DNA of 64,000 bases from Xestospongia bergquistia (GCA_963965975.1 OZ014421.1:1617001-1681000), one strand, 5' to 3'. Positions 1 to 10,943 are shown, numbered from the stretch's first letter. A program made the numbers and translations. The notes: generated by a model not told the origin, from the letters alone.

Positions 1-1
1 A

Positions 2-3000
2 GGTTTTGGCCTTGTTCTTGAAAATGTTTTTGATGTGTTAATTGCCAATTCGTCATTTGCAAAAAATCAACCACTTAAGACATGTACTGATTGTTTAGGT
101 GGTAATGCATACATTCTGTATTATGACCAACGCACTAATAAAACACAGTACAATTTTTCTATTATACAATCAAATTTCACATTTGGATTAAATCGTAAAG
201 GCTGTACCAGGGAGAAAGGCTACTATATCATTCAATCTAGTGGAGGGCTTAGTGTATACTTATTGTCTACACAATCATACAAGATACAGTTTATAATTGA
301 AAGTGTTGTGTTCTACAATAACATTGCTAACGTTGGGGCAAACTTCCTATTCTTTGCTAACAACACTGGTCTCTATTCTTTAGTAATGAACAACACTATT
401 AGTACTTATGGCAAAGCATTGATATTTAGCACAGATAACTATGAATGTACTTCTGGAGCAGGTATGACTTTGCTACAGGTATACACACCCAGCAATGAAT
501 CTGAGATAATTGTTGAAAATTGTATTTTTGCACACAATTTTGCTCAAGATTTTGGAGGAGGTGTAGCAATTGGTTTGTTAGCCACTGCTGGTAATATTGA
601 GTTTAAAAATTGTACTATATACAACAATACAGCATACTATGGATCAGGTATGGGTCTGTATGGATTTTCTTCTGTACTGCTAACTTTTAAGTTTGCAGAC
701 ATTTCATTTAATTCCAATAAAGTACCCAAAAAGGTTGATACATTTCAATCAGCTTTATTATTAGTATATATTGAAAATGTTATATTTGAACAAATTGATG
801 TTAGTAATCATGACACTACTGGTTTATTGAGTTATAATAGTCAGTTAACATTTAATAAAAATGCCAACTTTGTAAACAATTCAGGGATTTTAGGTGGTGG
901 TATGGCTTTATATGATTCATCTCATTTAATACTAAAAGAACAAACAAACATATCATTTGTCAATAATTATGCTAGTGAATCAGGTGGAGGAATCTTTGTA
1001 TCAGAAACATTCATAGCTCGTGACTTTCCCACTTTTTGTTTCTTTAGATTTGAACACGATCACAGCACTAATGCAAAATTATATTTTCTTAATAATAAAG
1101 CCAAAATATCAGGTGATGTCCTATATGGTGGTAATGTGGATTATTGTATAAATGGACACGAATTTCTCAACATTTTAATTACTCCCAACAGACAGGACTA
1201 TCAGTAGTGTCATCAGATCCCATTGAAGTATGCTTTTGTGAACAAAATATACCTAATTGCTCTGTTACTAACATTAATATAACTGCAATGCCTGGTATTA
1301 ATGTCAATATATCACTAGCTACTGTTGGCTCGAGAAATGGTTTAACCAAAGGTGTGATAAAACTGACAGGCTTGGATAGTTCATTCAAAGTACAAACTGT
1401 CAACACTAGACTAAATTCAAATTGTACTGATGTTACATTTAGTGCAACAGCAAATAGTACAACGAATACAGTACAAGTCTATGTAACACTCGAGAAGTCT
1501 TTTTTACATTTATATGATCCTTTAGGTAAATTGATTGAAGTTACTTTTCAGTCCTGTCCAATTGCTTTTCCATTAGATATTACGAATAATGCTTGTGCTT
1601 GTATATCTGAATTAGAGAAAACACCAACAATAAGATGTGATGTCAATACTCAAACTATAACTAGACATGGTGAAATGTGGATTGGTTATAATAATGACAA
1701 TGATTGTGTTATTGTTCATCCAAATTGCCCCTTTGATTATTGTAGTGACAATAATGTTAGTTTTACATTTAACATGACAGAGGAACAATGTCTTAACAAT
1801 CGATCTGGACTACTTTGTGGGCAATGTCATGAAGGACTTAGTCTCATGGTAGGTTCCAATCAATGTGGACAATGTACTAATAACTACATAGCTCTTATCA
1901 TTCCATTTGCTTTAGTTGGTATAGCACTGGTAGCTGTCATCATAGCTTTAAACTTAACTGTGTCTGTTGGTACAATCAATGGACTTATATTTTATGCTAA
2001 TGTTGTCAAAATATATGAACACATTTTTTTTCCTAATGGTCCTGTAAATTTTTTTAGTCTTTTTATTTCCTGGGTTAATCTAGATTTGGGTATTGAGACT
2101 TGTTTTATTAATAGTATGGGTTCATGTAGTAAAGTATGGTTGCAGTTTATCTTTCCAGGCTATGTTTGGTTTCTACTAATATTTATCATAATATTATCAC
2201 GATATTCCAGTAAAGTGGTTCGACTTGTGGGAAGACAAGCAATTCCAGTATTAGCAACTATGATACTACTATCATACACCAAACTGATACGCACTGTCTT
2301 CCAGGTCCTTCACCACATTAATATTCAGTGTATTGATAAAAGATTTTTAAAATTCTACTTATTAAGGTGGTATATTGATGCTACTGTAGAATATCTGAAA
2401 GGTTGTCATCTACCATTGTTCCTGTTCTCACTGGCTGTACTCATTTTACTAATTGTTCCATACACTTTCTACCTTCTTACTATACCATTATTTGAAGGAC
2501 CTTTATCAAACCACATGTTCTGCTGCCAAAAGTTGTCAACATATATGAAGCCTTTCTCTGATGCATATGGAGGTCCATATAAGGACAAGTGTCGTTTTTG
2601 GACTGGATTTTTACTATTAGTTCGTGTTGTCTTAGCACTTATTGTATCCCTAGATATTGATATTGGTGTTAGCTTGGATATGTTGACATCTATTTTAGTT
2701 GTTATTATCTTTATGTATTTTCCTTTGAAGGGAATATATCAAAAGCTTCCCTTGGTCTGTCTGGAGGTTTTCTTCATTCTTAACCTTATTTTATTGTCTT
2801 CTATAAATAAACAAACCTTTACTAATTCAAAAGTAGAACTATCAACCAAAATTTTGGTATCACTAGCTTTTGTAGTTTTTTGTTGTATTTTGTTCTATCA
2901 CATGTGGGATCGATTTATAAAGTCATATTTCCAAGAGCACATCAGAAAGATGTTTAAAGCACGATCTAATATTCTACCCAATGATGATAACAAAATAGAT

Positions 3001-3102
3001 CTCCAGCCGATATCATCATCAGCTGTTATCACATATTCATTAGTGCCAGAGTTACGTGAATCTCTACTTAATGATGAATACAACATTTCTTTTATGAAAT
3101 GA
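2..3102 (+). pseudogene. Beta-helix/multi-TM receptor-like gene, subfamily I copy 1 (5' end outside window, one frameshift)
   Basis: The reading frame is open from base 2, so the 5' end lies outside the window; no start codon is visible. The product matches the 39571..43137 gene almost residue for residue: beta-helix repeats (Asn-rich, with motifs such as CTIYNNTAYYGSG), a Cys-rich stalk with NRSGLLCGQC, then 8-9 hydrophobic segments and a tail ending NISFMK. The frame breaks at the T-run 1173..1176, which has four T where the paralogue has five, so the two halves are read as 2..1207 and 1144..3102. It is either a recent pseudogene or a homopolymer sequencing error, since both halves are otherwise undamaged. 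The role is unknown; a cell-surface receptor or adhesion function is inferred from architecture. Confidence 0.8.
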
Positions 3103-3803
3103 ACACGAAAATGTATTTTAGTAGACATATTAATTGTCTTATTAATACATGTACATTATATAGTATTAAATAGAGTTTGATTTTAGATATGATTATATTT
3201 ATACATGTAGTTTTCTGAGTGTGTATCAACATTTAATGATTATTAGTTTTCATTCACTGATTGGTAATTGCTATTTATATTTTTGTAATTAAAAGATATT
3301 TTATCAATAAGAGTTTTATAAAAATCAACAAATATATTGTCAATGATATTTTAAAAACATAGTAGTTAAGAATAAATTATATTGGTAATCAATTATTATA
3401 TATCACAATAAAATTTTATTGATTGATTTACCAATATATGGTTATACAAGTTGCCTGAGTCAAGCTTTTTTTGATGTAAAAATATCAACATTACACTGCT
3501 TTCATTGCTAATGTAATATGATAATATTAAGGACTGTTTATGCAACCAACATTTAGAACTAATAATGATTTTTTATTCATATTATGTATAGACGAATAAA
3601 AGATAACACTCGGGAATAGATCAAATTGATTTAGCAGTCATGTAATCCAAGCTGCCATCATATTTTTTAAAAGTATAAAGGTCACACTTCTTATTGTACT
3701 CACCTAGTGAATGCTTATCACAACAAGTACAAGACACATTCAATATAATGATATGATTAATAAATAACCTTTCCATTTGATTTTAAAATATAATATTAAT
3801 GTA
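3103..3803 (+). other. Noncoding 3' flank of copy 1, duplicated at 43138..43837
   Basis: AT-rich DNA without an open frame of note. It aligns nearly base for base with the flank of the 39571 gene, so the duplication of subfamily I extends well past the stop codon. Confidence 0.7.
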
Positions 3804-3923
3804 GATGCAGTAGTTCCTTTAATATGTCCTGGATCCCCTGCTTTAATATGTGAAACTAGTTCAGTGACTGTGGTATCAGTAGTAATGAGACGAGAATCAC
3901 TACTGCATTATGATGATGACTAA
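3804..3923 (+). pseudogene. Relic C-terminal tail of a subfamily II beta-helix/TM gene
   Basis: Forty codons ending in TAA translate to a tail like that of the subfamily II genes (PGSPALICETSSVTVVSVVM, then an acidic end), with a few changes such as LLHYDDD. Nothing before it is homologous to the rest of subfamily II. It is therefore a stranded 3' end that marks where subfamily I sequence replaced a subfamily II gene. The same relic lies at 43838..43957. Confidence 0.8.
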
Positions 3924-4502
3924 TGCTTGATTTCTTACCATATAATACAATTATTTTAATTCTAGCTCATAAAACTAATTATGTTTGATTTATATAACCT
4001 TATATTTGATATGTAGTTAATAGCAATAGCAGTATGTAATGTAAATTATAATATCATAGAAGTGTGTTATTATGTACTACTAAATATACTGTTACTACTG
4101 TTATATTTGTTATTTACTATTAATAATATAAAGGTATATTTTATATTATAACTAACTCTTATTGTTATAAGTACTAGTACTATCTAGAGACATATCAATT
4201 GACAGTACAGTTACAACTAGTGTACTGGTCACTTCATATTCTTCACTACATATTGTGTAATATCATAAAAAAGTGTGACAACGTATTAATTAGCATTGCA
4301 GTATTACTTTTATTAATGAGTACTAACAAGAACCCACAGGCTCGAATAGGAGGAATAACTTTTTATTCAAGACATCTTTGTAAGAGGTTGTTTACTTTTC
4401 CGGAAGTATACGGAAACGTTATGAAATTTGTATGGAAATAATAATGAAGAAAAATATGTGTTCCGTATACTTACAAAGCAACGTGGAAGTTGAAAGCATG
4501 GG
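3924..4502 (+). repeat. Conserved post-gene block, with GTATACGGAA inverted repeat
   Basis: This block follows every full family 1 gene (also at about 10944, 43958, 49972 and 55978). It holds a conserved stretch around 4201-4235. Here and at 44449, 50467 and 56469 it also holds an inverted repeat: GTATACGGAA (4406..4415) against GTTCCGTATAC (4460..4470), with a spacer of about 45 bases. No gene is seen. It is part of the duplicated unit and useful for defining copy boundaries. Confidence 0.6.
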
Positions 4503-4596
4503 ATGACTGAAGAACCAGCTGCTAAGAAATTTAAACTTGATGAAGGAAATTCTGTACTAGAACAAGACAGTAATATAATTCATGTCATGACACAGA
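4503..4596 (+). CDS. Candidate orphan first exon (31 codons plus one base)
   Basis: The sequence starts ATG and encodes a short acidic/basic peptide (MTEEPAAKKFKLDEGN...). It stops at a GTATGT splice-donor consensus. A second copy at 56566..56659 has exactly the same length with about seven amino-acid changes and no indel, which suggests a past coding role. Two further copies at about 44566 and 50582 are interrupted by a retroelement. A conserved downstream block begins after an acceptor-like CAG at 4979..4981, but its reading frame differs between copies, so the second exon is not established. The product is not recognised. Confidence 0.35.
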
Positions 4597-5340
4597 GTAT
4601 GTAATAATATTATTTTATTTTCTCCATATTTTCATATTCTGTGACTAAATCCTTTGAAAGACTGACTGTGAAATACAGTCTTTGTTTTTCAAAGTGTAAG
4701 TTAATGTCATATATTTCTAGTTGATATTCATTTCCTTTTTATTTCTATTGGATCATTGGACATCAGGATCAAGGCTAAAGATATTGATCTATTTCAAAGA
4801 GTCTGGGTTGTAAGTTAACAGCATACATTATTAGTTTATATTAACTCATAATAAGTTTAAAGATAGTATATGACAGTTACTAATTGATACTTAAATTAGC
4901 CTTCACCATTATACCAGTGGATATATTGACATGTAAAAAACCAAAGTCTTAAGTAAACAAGGTTATAATTGTTCTTAACAGGAATGTTGTCCCTTGAAGA
5001 GACTACATTTTCACTACTGGAAAGTTGGCAGAAAATGCACGCATGTGTCAGTTGTGGGTGTTGCATGCTATAACCACACCCTCTAAGGATTAAAGCCACA
5101 CCCACATATGCAGATGTATGTATTGATGTATAATTATTGATGTTATTGCAATGGAGTTGGATCATTGTAAAGAAGTGGCTAAATTCAGCAATGTTTTCAT
5201 AGGAAGGGATATATTATATATTCATGACAACTTTGATCAATGAATGGGTGGAGTTAAAATTCATACAAAATAATTACTGTCTCTGTACTTAGCCATGCTA
5301 TTCCCAATATCTTTATCAGGTCTGACTTTAACTACAGAAT
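4597..5340 (+). other. Noncoding, with a block conserved at 56861..57000
   Basis: No sound ORF. The stretch 4982..5145 aligns with 56861..57000, including CCACACCC-rich sequence, but with frame-breaking indels, so it is probably not coding. Confidence 0.5.
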
Positions 5341-5344
5341 GAGA

Positions 5345-5665
5345 GTAGACACCCTCTATATTAGAATACTTGTGCTAGTCCCATGCTAATATTTCAGTGT
5401 ATTATACAACCTCTATATTAAGGACACATGTTCTAGTCCATACTAATACTTTAGTGTATTATGCAACCTCTTAATAGAGGACACTTGTTTTAGTCCCATA
5501 CTAATACTTTAGCGTATTTTGCAACCTCTATATTAATGACACTTGTTCTAGTCCCATACTAATACTTTAGCATATTATACAACCTCTATATTGATGACAC
5601 TTGTTCTAGTCCCATGCTAATGCTTTAGTGTATTATAGAACCTCTACTTTAAGAACACCTCTAGA
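5345..5665 (+). repeat. Minisatellite, about five units of 58 bp
   Basis: The motif around CAACCTCTATATTA and CTAGTCCCATACTAAT recurs at about 5406, 5463, 5520, 5579 and 5637 with a period near 58 bases. Units differ by a few substitutions. No coding potential. Confidence 0.85.
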
Positions 5666-6010
5666 CTATAGTTCTTCTACATGAGATAGCAAGGGAAACA
5701 GATGATGAGGTATAAAATAGTGTTTGTGGTCTATTTGATAATGGATATGGTTTTTAGTTATTGGACTGAGAAAAGTTTGAAGTGGTATGTGGTGGTGTAG
5801 TAGTTGAGAGTAATTGATATACTGGAAGACAATACGGCACCAGCAACAATCTTATTTTAGAGATATCACACAGACAGTAAAGGTATATCACACTGTAGGG
5901 GACACTTGAGAACCTTGGACACTCCTTAGTATAGAGGTGTTCTTAAAGTAGAGATTCTATAATACACTAAATCATTAGCATGGGACTAGAACAAGTATCA
6001 CAAATATAGA
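5590..6010. repeat. Long inverted repeat ending the minisatellite
   Basis: The last minisatellite unit (5590..5675) reappears in reverse complement at about 5925..6005, including the CTACTTTAAGAACACCTCTA stretch. The arms flank about 250 bases of unique sequence. This looks like a non-autonomous foldback or MITE-like element. No transposase is present. Confidence 0.65.
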
Positions 6011-7339
6011 AGGTATCCCTTTAAGGAATCTTGGCTATTAAGAGCATCAGTAAATGTATTTCCTTCAACGCATAATCTGGGAATGTCCCTGAGCAACAAA
6101 TAAAATTTGGCTTAGAAAAAGTTTACTTAGATTTTTGGTCAAAGTAAGATGATTGGTCCACCCACTAATCATGCCCAATCTAGGTTAGTACTTGTTGACT
6201 AGAGCCCACTTTCAAGTATTTTTAACCCTTTTATGACTCTCATATTACTTGAGCTCCATTTTTGAACAATGGATTATTACATAATGTATTTAAACTAGGA
6301 ACTCCACCATTAGTAATCTAAAGCTAATAAAATTGAAAGAGTAAGTACAGCTAAACCCCTTTCATATAAATTTTAATTAAGTTAGTGATTTTTATCATCA
6401 TTGTTATTATTTAATATTACTGACTTTTTTATCAGAAATTATTTGATCCTATTTGTTGCCAATTGGAAGTCACAGTTTCAAGGGAAACAAAGAGACAAAC
6501 GAGCTGTTTTATAATAATTATTTTATTATTATATTACTTTATAATTGTAATAATGTTATTGTTATAATGTTCATTATTATTATTGATTGTTTATTAATAT
6601 TATTTATTACAAAGACATTATATTTAATTGTATTTTAAAATAAAAATGATATGACCAGTAACGTAATTAGAATGTCACACATTAGTTACCATGACAACAA
6701 GTGTCAAATAAACTTTATTATTGGGTCTCATAAATCAGTCCTTCATACTTTAAATAACAAGTGAGTATCCTGTCTTATAATTCTATGTAACATGTATATG
6801 AGTTGTCACTATTGTGTCTATTGTGTTTATTGCAGTACTGTATAGGTAGCCCCTCCCATAACTTCTGATGACACTTGAATTTAATCTCTACTACTGGTAG
6901 TGCTACTAATGTATCTCTTATAACAGTAAATGATTGATATATAATGACTGACTGACACCATTTATTGTGGACTTACAAGGACAAACCCATTCACTATATA
7001 GCTAATATATATTTACAAAATTAGACCACACAAATGGTGTCATAATAACAGAAATTTAATTTGTGGTTATTAGAATTCTTATGAAAAGTATCATAATTAT
7101 TGTAATAGTAGACTATACATTGATATGTTTTGAAGGTATTCTTCTAATATGACCACTAACCATAAAGTTATGATAATAACACCAATTTCTTATAGATGCT
7201 ATAGTAACATCTTGTAAGTTAGAAATGGTGGTCTAGAATTAGAATAGTTCACTTACATCCGTTTTATACCAAACTATATGAATTACTATGGTATTCACAA
7301 GAAGTGATATCAATTAATTAACATACATTATTCCTATCT
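6011..7339 (+). other. Upstream region of the 7446 gene
   Basis: AT-rich; 6500..6650 is simple ATT-rich sequence. From about 6660 onward it aligns with the 5' flanks of the 46384, 52391 and 60074 genes, including a shared block near 6856..6930 that contains an ACTAC-TG-GTAGT dyad. No gene was found. Confidence 0.5.
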
Positions 7340-7346
7340 TATAAAA
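7340..7346 (+). promoter_or_regulatory. TATA box of the 7446 gene
   Basis: TATAAAA sits 106 bases before the ATG. The same motif lies 104 bases before the ATG in three paralogues (46280, 52287, 59970), within an otherwise drifting flank. Confidence 0.65.
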
Positions 7347-7445
7347 AGGCTTCGGTTATACAACTTATTTATCTTCTTTGTTCTTCAGTTTGACATTAAT
7401 TCTCTATTGTTCTTCTGATCTTTCACTATTGAATTTGCTGTCATC

Positions 7446-10400
7446 ATGAGCTGGTGTCATATCTATTATATAACATCAGTTATACTGTATATCTACAGTG
7501 GATATGTTATTGCTTTTGAGTATTATGTCTCTGCAGCTCCTAATGGAGTACCTTGTCCTCGTACTCACCTACCTTGTCACAAACTCTCCCACTATACTGA
7601 TGACTATACATCTTACTTCACTGATGACACAATTTTTTACTTCCTAGAGGGAACTCATATTCTACAAGATACATTGGAGATCAGTGGTGTAAGTAATATA
7701 ACTCTACAGGGACTGGGTCATATAGAACAAGGCTTTCATGAGACAGTTATGCAATCTACCTCAATAATAAGGTTAAATGGTTACAACAGTAGTTATATAC
7801 TATTTACTTATAGCACAGATATTGTATTGAAATTGTTAACAATAGCAAACTATGGATTTAATTTAAATTCAAATTTTATTGATAGCTTAATCTTTGGTGA
7901 GATCAATAATGTCACATTGGAATGGGTATCAGTCCAGAATGGTTCTGGTAAAGGACTCGTTATTTTCAATGCTTTTGATGTGTTGATCACTAATTGCAAT
8001 TTTGCTAATAATGGATATCCTAATAGTGTTGTAGCCAATGCACATATTTCCTATGATGACCAGACTAAAAGAATGTCCAGAATTAATATTGTGAAATCGA
8101 ATTTTACACTGGGCTTTGGAACTGGCTTGATTTTGTTATATCATATTAATAACGAAATTGAAGTTGAGGTAATCATTGAAAATAGTGAGTTTTCACATAA
8201 TAATGGTCAGTATGCAGGAGGAGTGTACATTATACTCAATTCTGGAAGTGGTAGTATTGCATTTAGTAATTGTACTATATACAACAATTCCTATTGGAAT
8301 GAAGGAGGAGGAGGAGTTTACATTTATTTGCAAAATGGAAATGGTAGTATTGAGTTTAGTAATAGCACTATATACAACAATACTGCTCAGAATGGAGGAG
8401 GAGTGTACATTTATTTATATAATGGAAGTGGTAGTATTGAGTTTAGTAACTGCAATATTTATAACAATACTGCATACTATGGATCAGGAGTGTTCATTAT
8501 TACTTTGCTTTCTGCTTCAAAGGTCAGGGTTTTTTTTACAAATGTTTCATTTCATTTCAATAAAGTATCAAAGATGCTTAACAAATATCAATCTGCTATG
8601 TTACTTATGAATATTGAAAATGTTCTTTTGGACCAAATTGATATTAGTAACCATAACACAAGTGGTTTAGTGAGTATCAATAGCCCAATAATGTTTGATG
8701 GACATAGTACATTTGTAAACAATTCTGGCATTTATGGTGGAGGCATTGCTTTATATGGACTCTCCCAAATATTGCTAAATCAGAACACAAACATATCATT
8801 TGCCAATAATCATGCTAGTGAGTCAGGTGGTGGAATCTTTGTATCAAAAGTTGTTAGTACCATTGACCATACATTTTGTACCTTTAACATTTTTTCTTAT
8901 TATAATAATGGTTTTAAGCCAATGTTATATTTTGTCAACAACACAGCTGATATATCTGGTGATGTATTGTATGGAGGTGAAATATCTGATTGTGTGAACT
9001 TTGACTTTGATCACCAATTTCATTATCCTCAACAAACAGGTCTATCAGTAGTGTCATCAAATCCTATCCAAGTGTGTTTTTGTGAATCAAACATACAAAA
9101 TTGCTCTATTACAAACTTCAATATAACTGCAATACCTGGAATTAATGTCAATATATCACTAGCTACTGTTGGTAATAAAGATGGCTTAACAAAGGGTGTA
9201 ATAAAATTGACAACATTCGATAATTCATCATCTACTGTACAAACTGACAATACTAGACTAAATGCAACTTGTATCAATGTAACCTTCAAGATAACAGCAA
9301 ACCCTTCATTGAACACATCAAAAGTCTATGTAACACTTGAAGGTTTACTCAATGGACTTTCACCTGATGACTATGCTAAAGACATTGAAGTTAGCATTGA
9401 GTCTTGTCCAATTGGGTTTCCATTACTAAATGATGCTTGCAGTTGTAGAGCTGAATTAAATACATCTTCAATAACTTGTGATATTAACACTCAAATTATA
9501 ACTAGAAATGGTGATATGTGGATTGGTTATAAAAATGACTCAGACTGTCTTATTGTTTATCCTCTTTGCCCCTTTGATTACTGCAACAATGGAAAAATTT
9601 ATTTTAACATCACCTCTCCTGATCCTCAGTGTCTTTACAATCGATCTGGCATACTCTGTGGACAATGTAGTGATGGTCTTAGTCTCATGTTAGGTTCGAA
9701 TTATTGTGGACAATGTACTAATAACTACATAGCTCTTATCATTCCATTTGCTGTGGCTGGTATAGCACTGGTAGCTTTTATCATTACTTTGAACTTAACT
9801 GTGTCTGTGGGTACAATCAATGGACTTATATTCTATGCTAATGTTGTCAAAATATATGACCCCATCTTCTTTCCCAATGGTCCTGTGAAAGTTCTTAGTC
9901 AATTTATTTCCTGGCTCAATCTTGATCTGGGTATTGAGACTTGTTTCTTTGATGGTATGGATTCTTGCAGTAAGATGTGGCTACAGTTTATCTTTCCAGG
10001 CTATGTTTGGTTTCTACTAATACTCATTATAATATCATCACAATATTCCAGCAAAGTGGTTCGACTTGTGGGTTCACATGCAGTTCCAGTACTAGCCACT
10101 ATGATCCTTCTCTCTTATACCAAACTGATACGTACTGTCTTCCAAGCCCTTTATTTTGTCAATATTCAGTGTAATGGTAATAATAATGTGACATTATTGA
10201 GGTGGTATATTGATGCTAATGTCCAATATGTAGGAGGTTATTGTCATCTACCATTGTTCCTGTTCTCACTGGCTGTACTCATTTTACTTATTATTCCATA
10301 CACCTTCTACCTTCTTACTATACCATTATTTGAAGGACCTCTATCAAAATACATGCGTTGCTGCCAAAAGTATATGAAGCCTTTCTTTGATGCATATGGA

Positions 10401-10943
10401 GGTCCATATAAGGACAAGTGTCGTTTTTGGACTGGATTTTTACTACTTGTTCGTGTTGTCTTAGCACTAGTTGTGTCTCTAGATACTAAGACTACTATAA
10501 GTTTGGATGTGTTAACATCTCTCTTATTTGTTATGATATCAATGTACTTCCTTTTGACAGGAATATATCGACATTTACCTTTGGCTTGTCTAGAGATGTC
10601 CTTTTTTCTTAATCTCATGATTATAGCTTATGTGAATGCACAAACCTACAAAACATCAAATTCAAGGCAAGTGTTAAGTGTTGCTTTAGTATCAGTATCA
10701 TTTATAGTATTCTGTGGTATTATCTTCTATCATGTTTGGGATCATCTGTCTAAATCTTGTTTGAAACGACCATTTGCAAAAATCAAGAGGGCATTTAAGA
10801 AACCTCCACCAAATCCTATTACTGAAGAAGCAGAAGTTCCTTTAATGTGTCCTGGATCCCCTGCTTTAATATGTGAAACTAGTTCAGTGACTGTAGTATC
10901 AGTAGTAATGAGACGAGAATCACTACTGGATGATGATGACTAA
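7446..10943 (+). CDS. Intact beta-helix/multi-TM receptor-like protein, subfamily II (1165 aa)
   Basis: A single uninterrupted exon. The start is the ATG of MSWCHIYYITSV, shared by five paralogues and followed by a hydrophobic signal peptide (about residues 1-24). Residues about 70-530 form Asn/Gly/Ser-rich repeats of parallel beta-helix (PbH1/Pmp-like) type. They include about three 29-residue units of the GGGVYIYLYNGSGSIEFSN kind near residues 255-345, and many N-glycosylation sequons. A Cys-rich stalk follows (CPFDYC..., NRSGILCGQC, CGQC; about 700-758). Hydrophobic segments lie near 761, 786, 845, 880, 935, 995, 1024, 1046 and 1077. The tail ends RRESLLDDDD. It is probably an extracellular-facing plasma-membrane protein; ligand and signalling are unknown. 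Its promoter and post-gene block match other copies, which supports an active gene. Confidence 0.9.
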   Translation: MSWCHIYYITSVILYIYSGYVIAFEYYVSAAPNGVPCPRTHLPCHKLSHYTDDYTSYFTDDTIFYFLEGTHILQDTLEISGVSNITLQGLGHIEQGFHETVMQSTSIIRLNGYNSSYILFTYSTDIVLKLLTIANYGFNLNSNFIDSLIFGEINNVTLEWVSVQNGSGKGLVIFNAFDVLITNCNFANNGYPNSVVANAHISYDDQTKRMSRINIVKSNFTLGFGTGLILLYHINNEIEVEVIIENSEFSHNNGQYAGGVYIILNSGSGSIAFSNCTIYNNSYWNEGGGGVYIYLQNGNGSIEFSNSTIYNNTAQNGGGVYIYLYNGSGSIEFSNCNIYNNTAYYGSGVFIITLLSASKVRVFFTNVSFHFNKVSKMLNKYQSAMLLMNIENVLLDQIDISNHNTSGLVSINSPIMFDGHSTFVNNSGIYGGGIALYGLSQILLNQNTNISFANNHASESGGGIFVSKVVSTIDHTFCTFNIFSYYNNGFKPMLYFVNNTADISGDVLYGGEISDCVNFDFDHQFHYPQQTGLSVVSSNPIQVCFCESNIQNCSITNFNITAIPGINVNISLATVGNKDGLTKGVIKLTTFDNSSSTVQTDNTRLNATCINVTFKITANPSLNTSKVYVTLEGLLNGLSPDDYAKDIEVSIESCPIGFPLLNDACSCRAELNTSSITCDINTQIITRNGDMWIGYKNDSDCLIVYPLCPFDYCNNGKIYFNITSPDPQCLYNRSGILCGQCSDGLSLMLGSNYCGQCTNNYIALIIPFAVAGIALVAFIITLNLTVSVGTINGLIFYANVVKIYDPIFFPNGPVKVLSQFISWLNLDLGIETCFFDGMDSCSKMWLQFIFPGYVWFLLILIIISSQYSSKVVRLVGSHAVPVLATMILLSYTKLIRTVFQALYFVNIQCNGNNNVTLLRWYIDANVQYVGGYCHLPLFLFSLAVLILLIIPYTFYLLTIPLFEGPLSKYMRCCQKYMKPFFDAYGGPYKDKCRFWTGFLLLVRVVLALVVSLDTKTTISLDVLTSLLFVMISMYFLLTGIYRHLPLACLEMSFFLNLMIIAYVNAQTYKTSNSRQVLSVALVSVSFIVFCGIIFYHVWDHLSKSCLKRPFAKIKRAFKKPPPNPITEEAEVPLMCPGSPALICETSSVTVVSVVMRRESLLDDDD

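Noticed and set aside
4199-4441. 80-codon + strand frame
   Set aside because: Lies in the post-gene block; the frame is not kept in the other copies of the block.
4982-5073. Possible second exon after the orphan exon
   Set aside because: Although an acceptor-like CAG precedes it, the homologous block at 56861 has frame-changing indels.
5345-5665. Possible CRISPR-like array (regular repeats)
   Set aside because: The whole 58-base unit is repeated with drift; there are no unique spacers. It is a minisatellite in a eukaryotic context.
8176-8610. + strand frame of 144 codons inside the receptor gene
   Set aside because: A shifted-frame shadow of the 7446 gene produced by the periodic beta-helix repeats; similar shadows recur at 47270, 53277 and 60950 without an independent start or context.
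9977-10174. Small + strand frame of 65 codons, repeated in paralogues
   Set aside because: Out-of-frame shadow within the membrane-domain coding sequence.
10307-10618. Minus-strand 103-codon frame, conserved in paralogues at 49329 and 55386
   Set aside because: Conserved only because the membrane-domain coding strand is conserved; it is antisense and breaks where synonymous changes occur.
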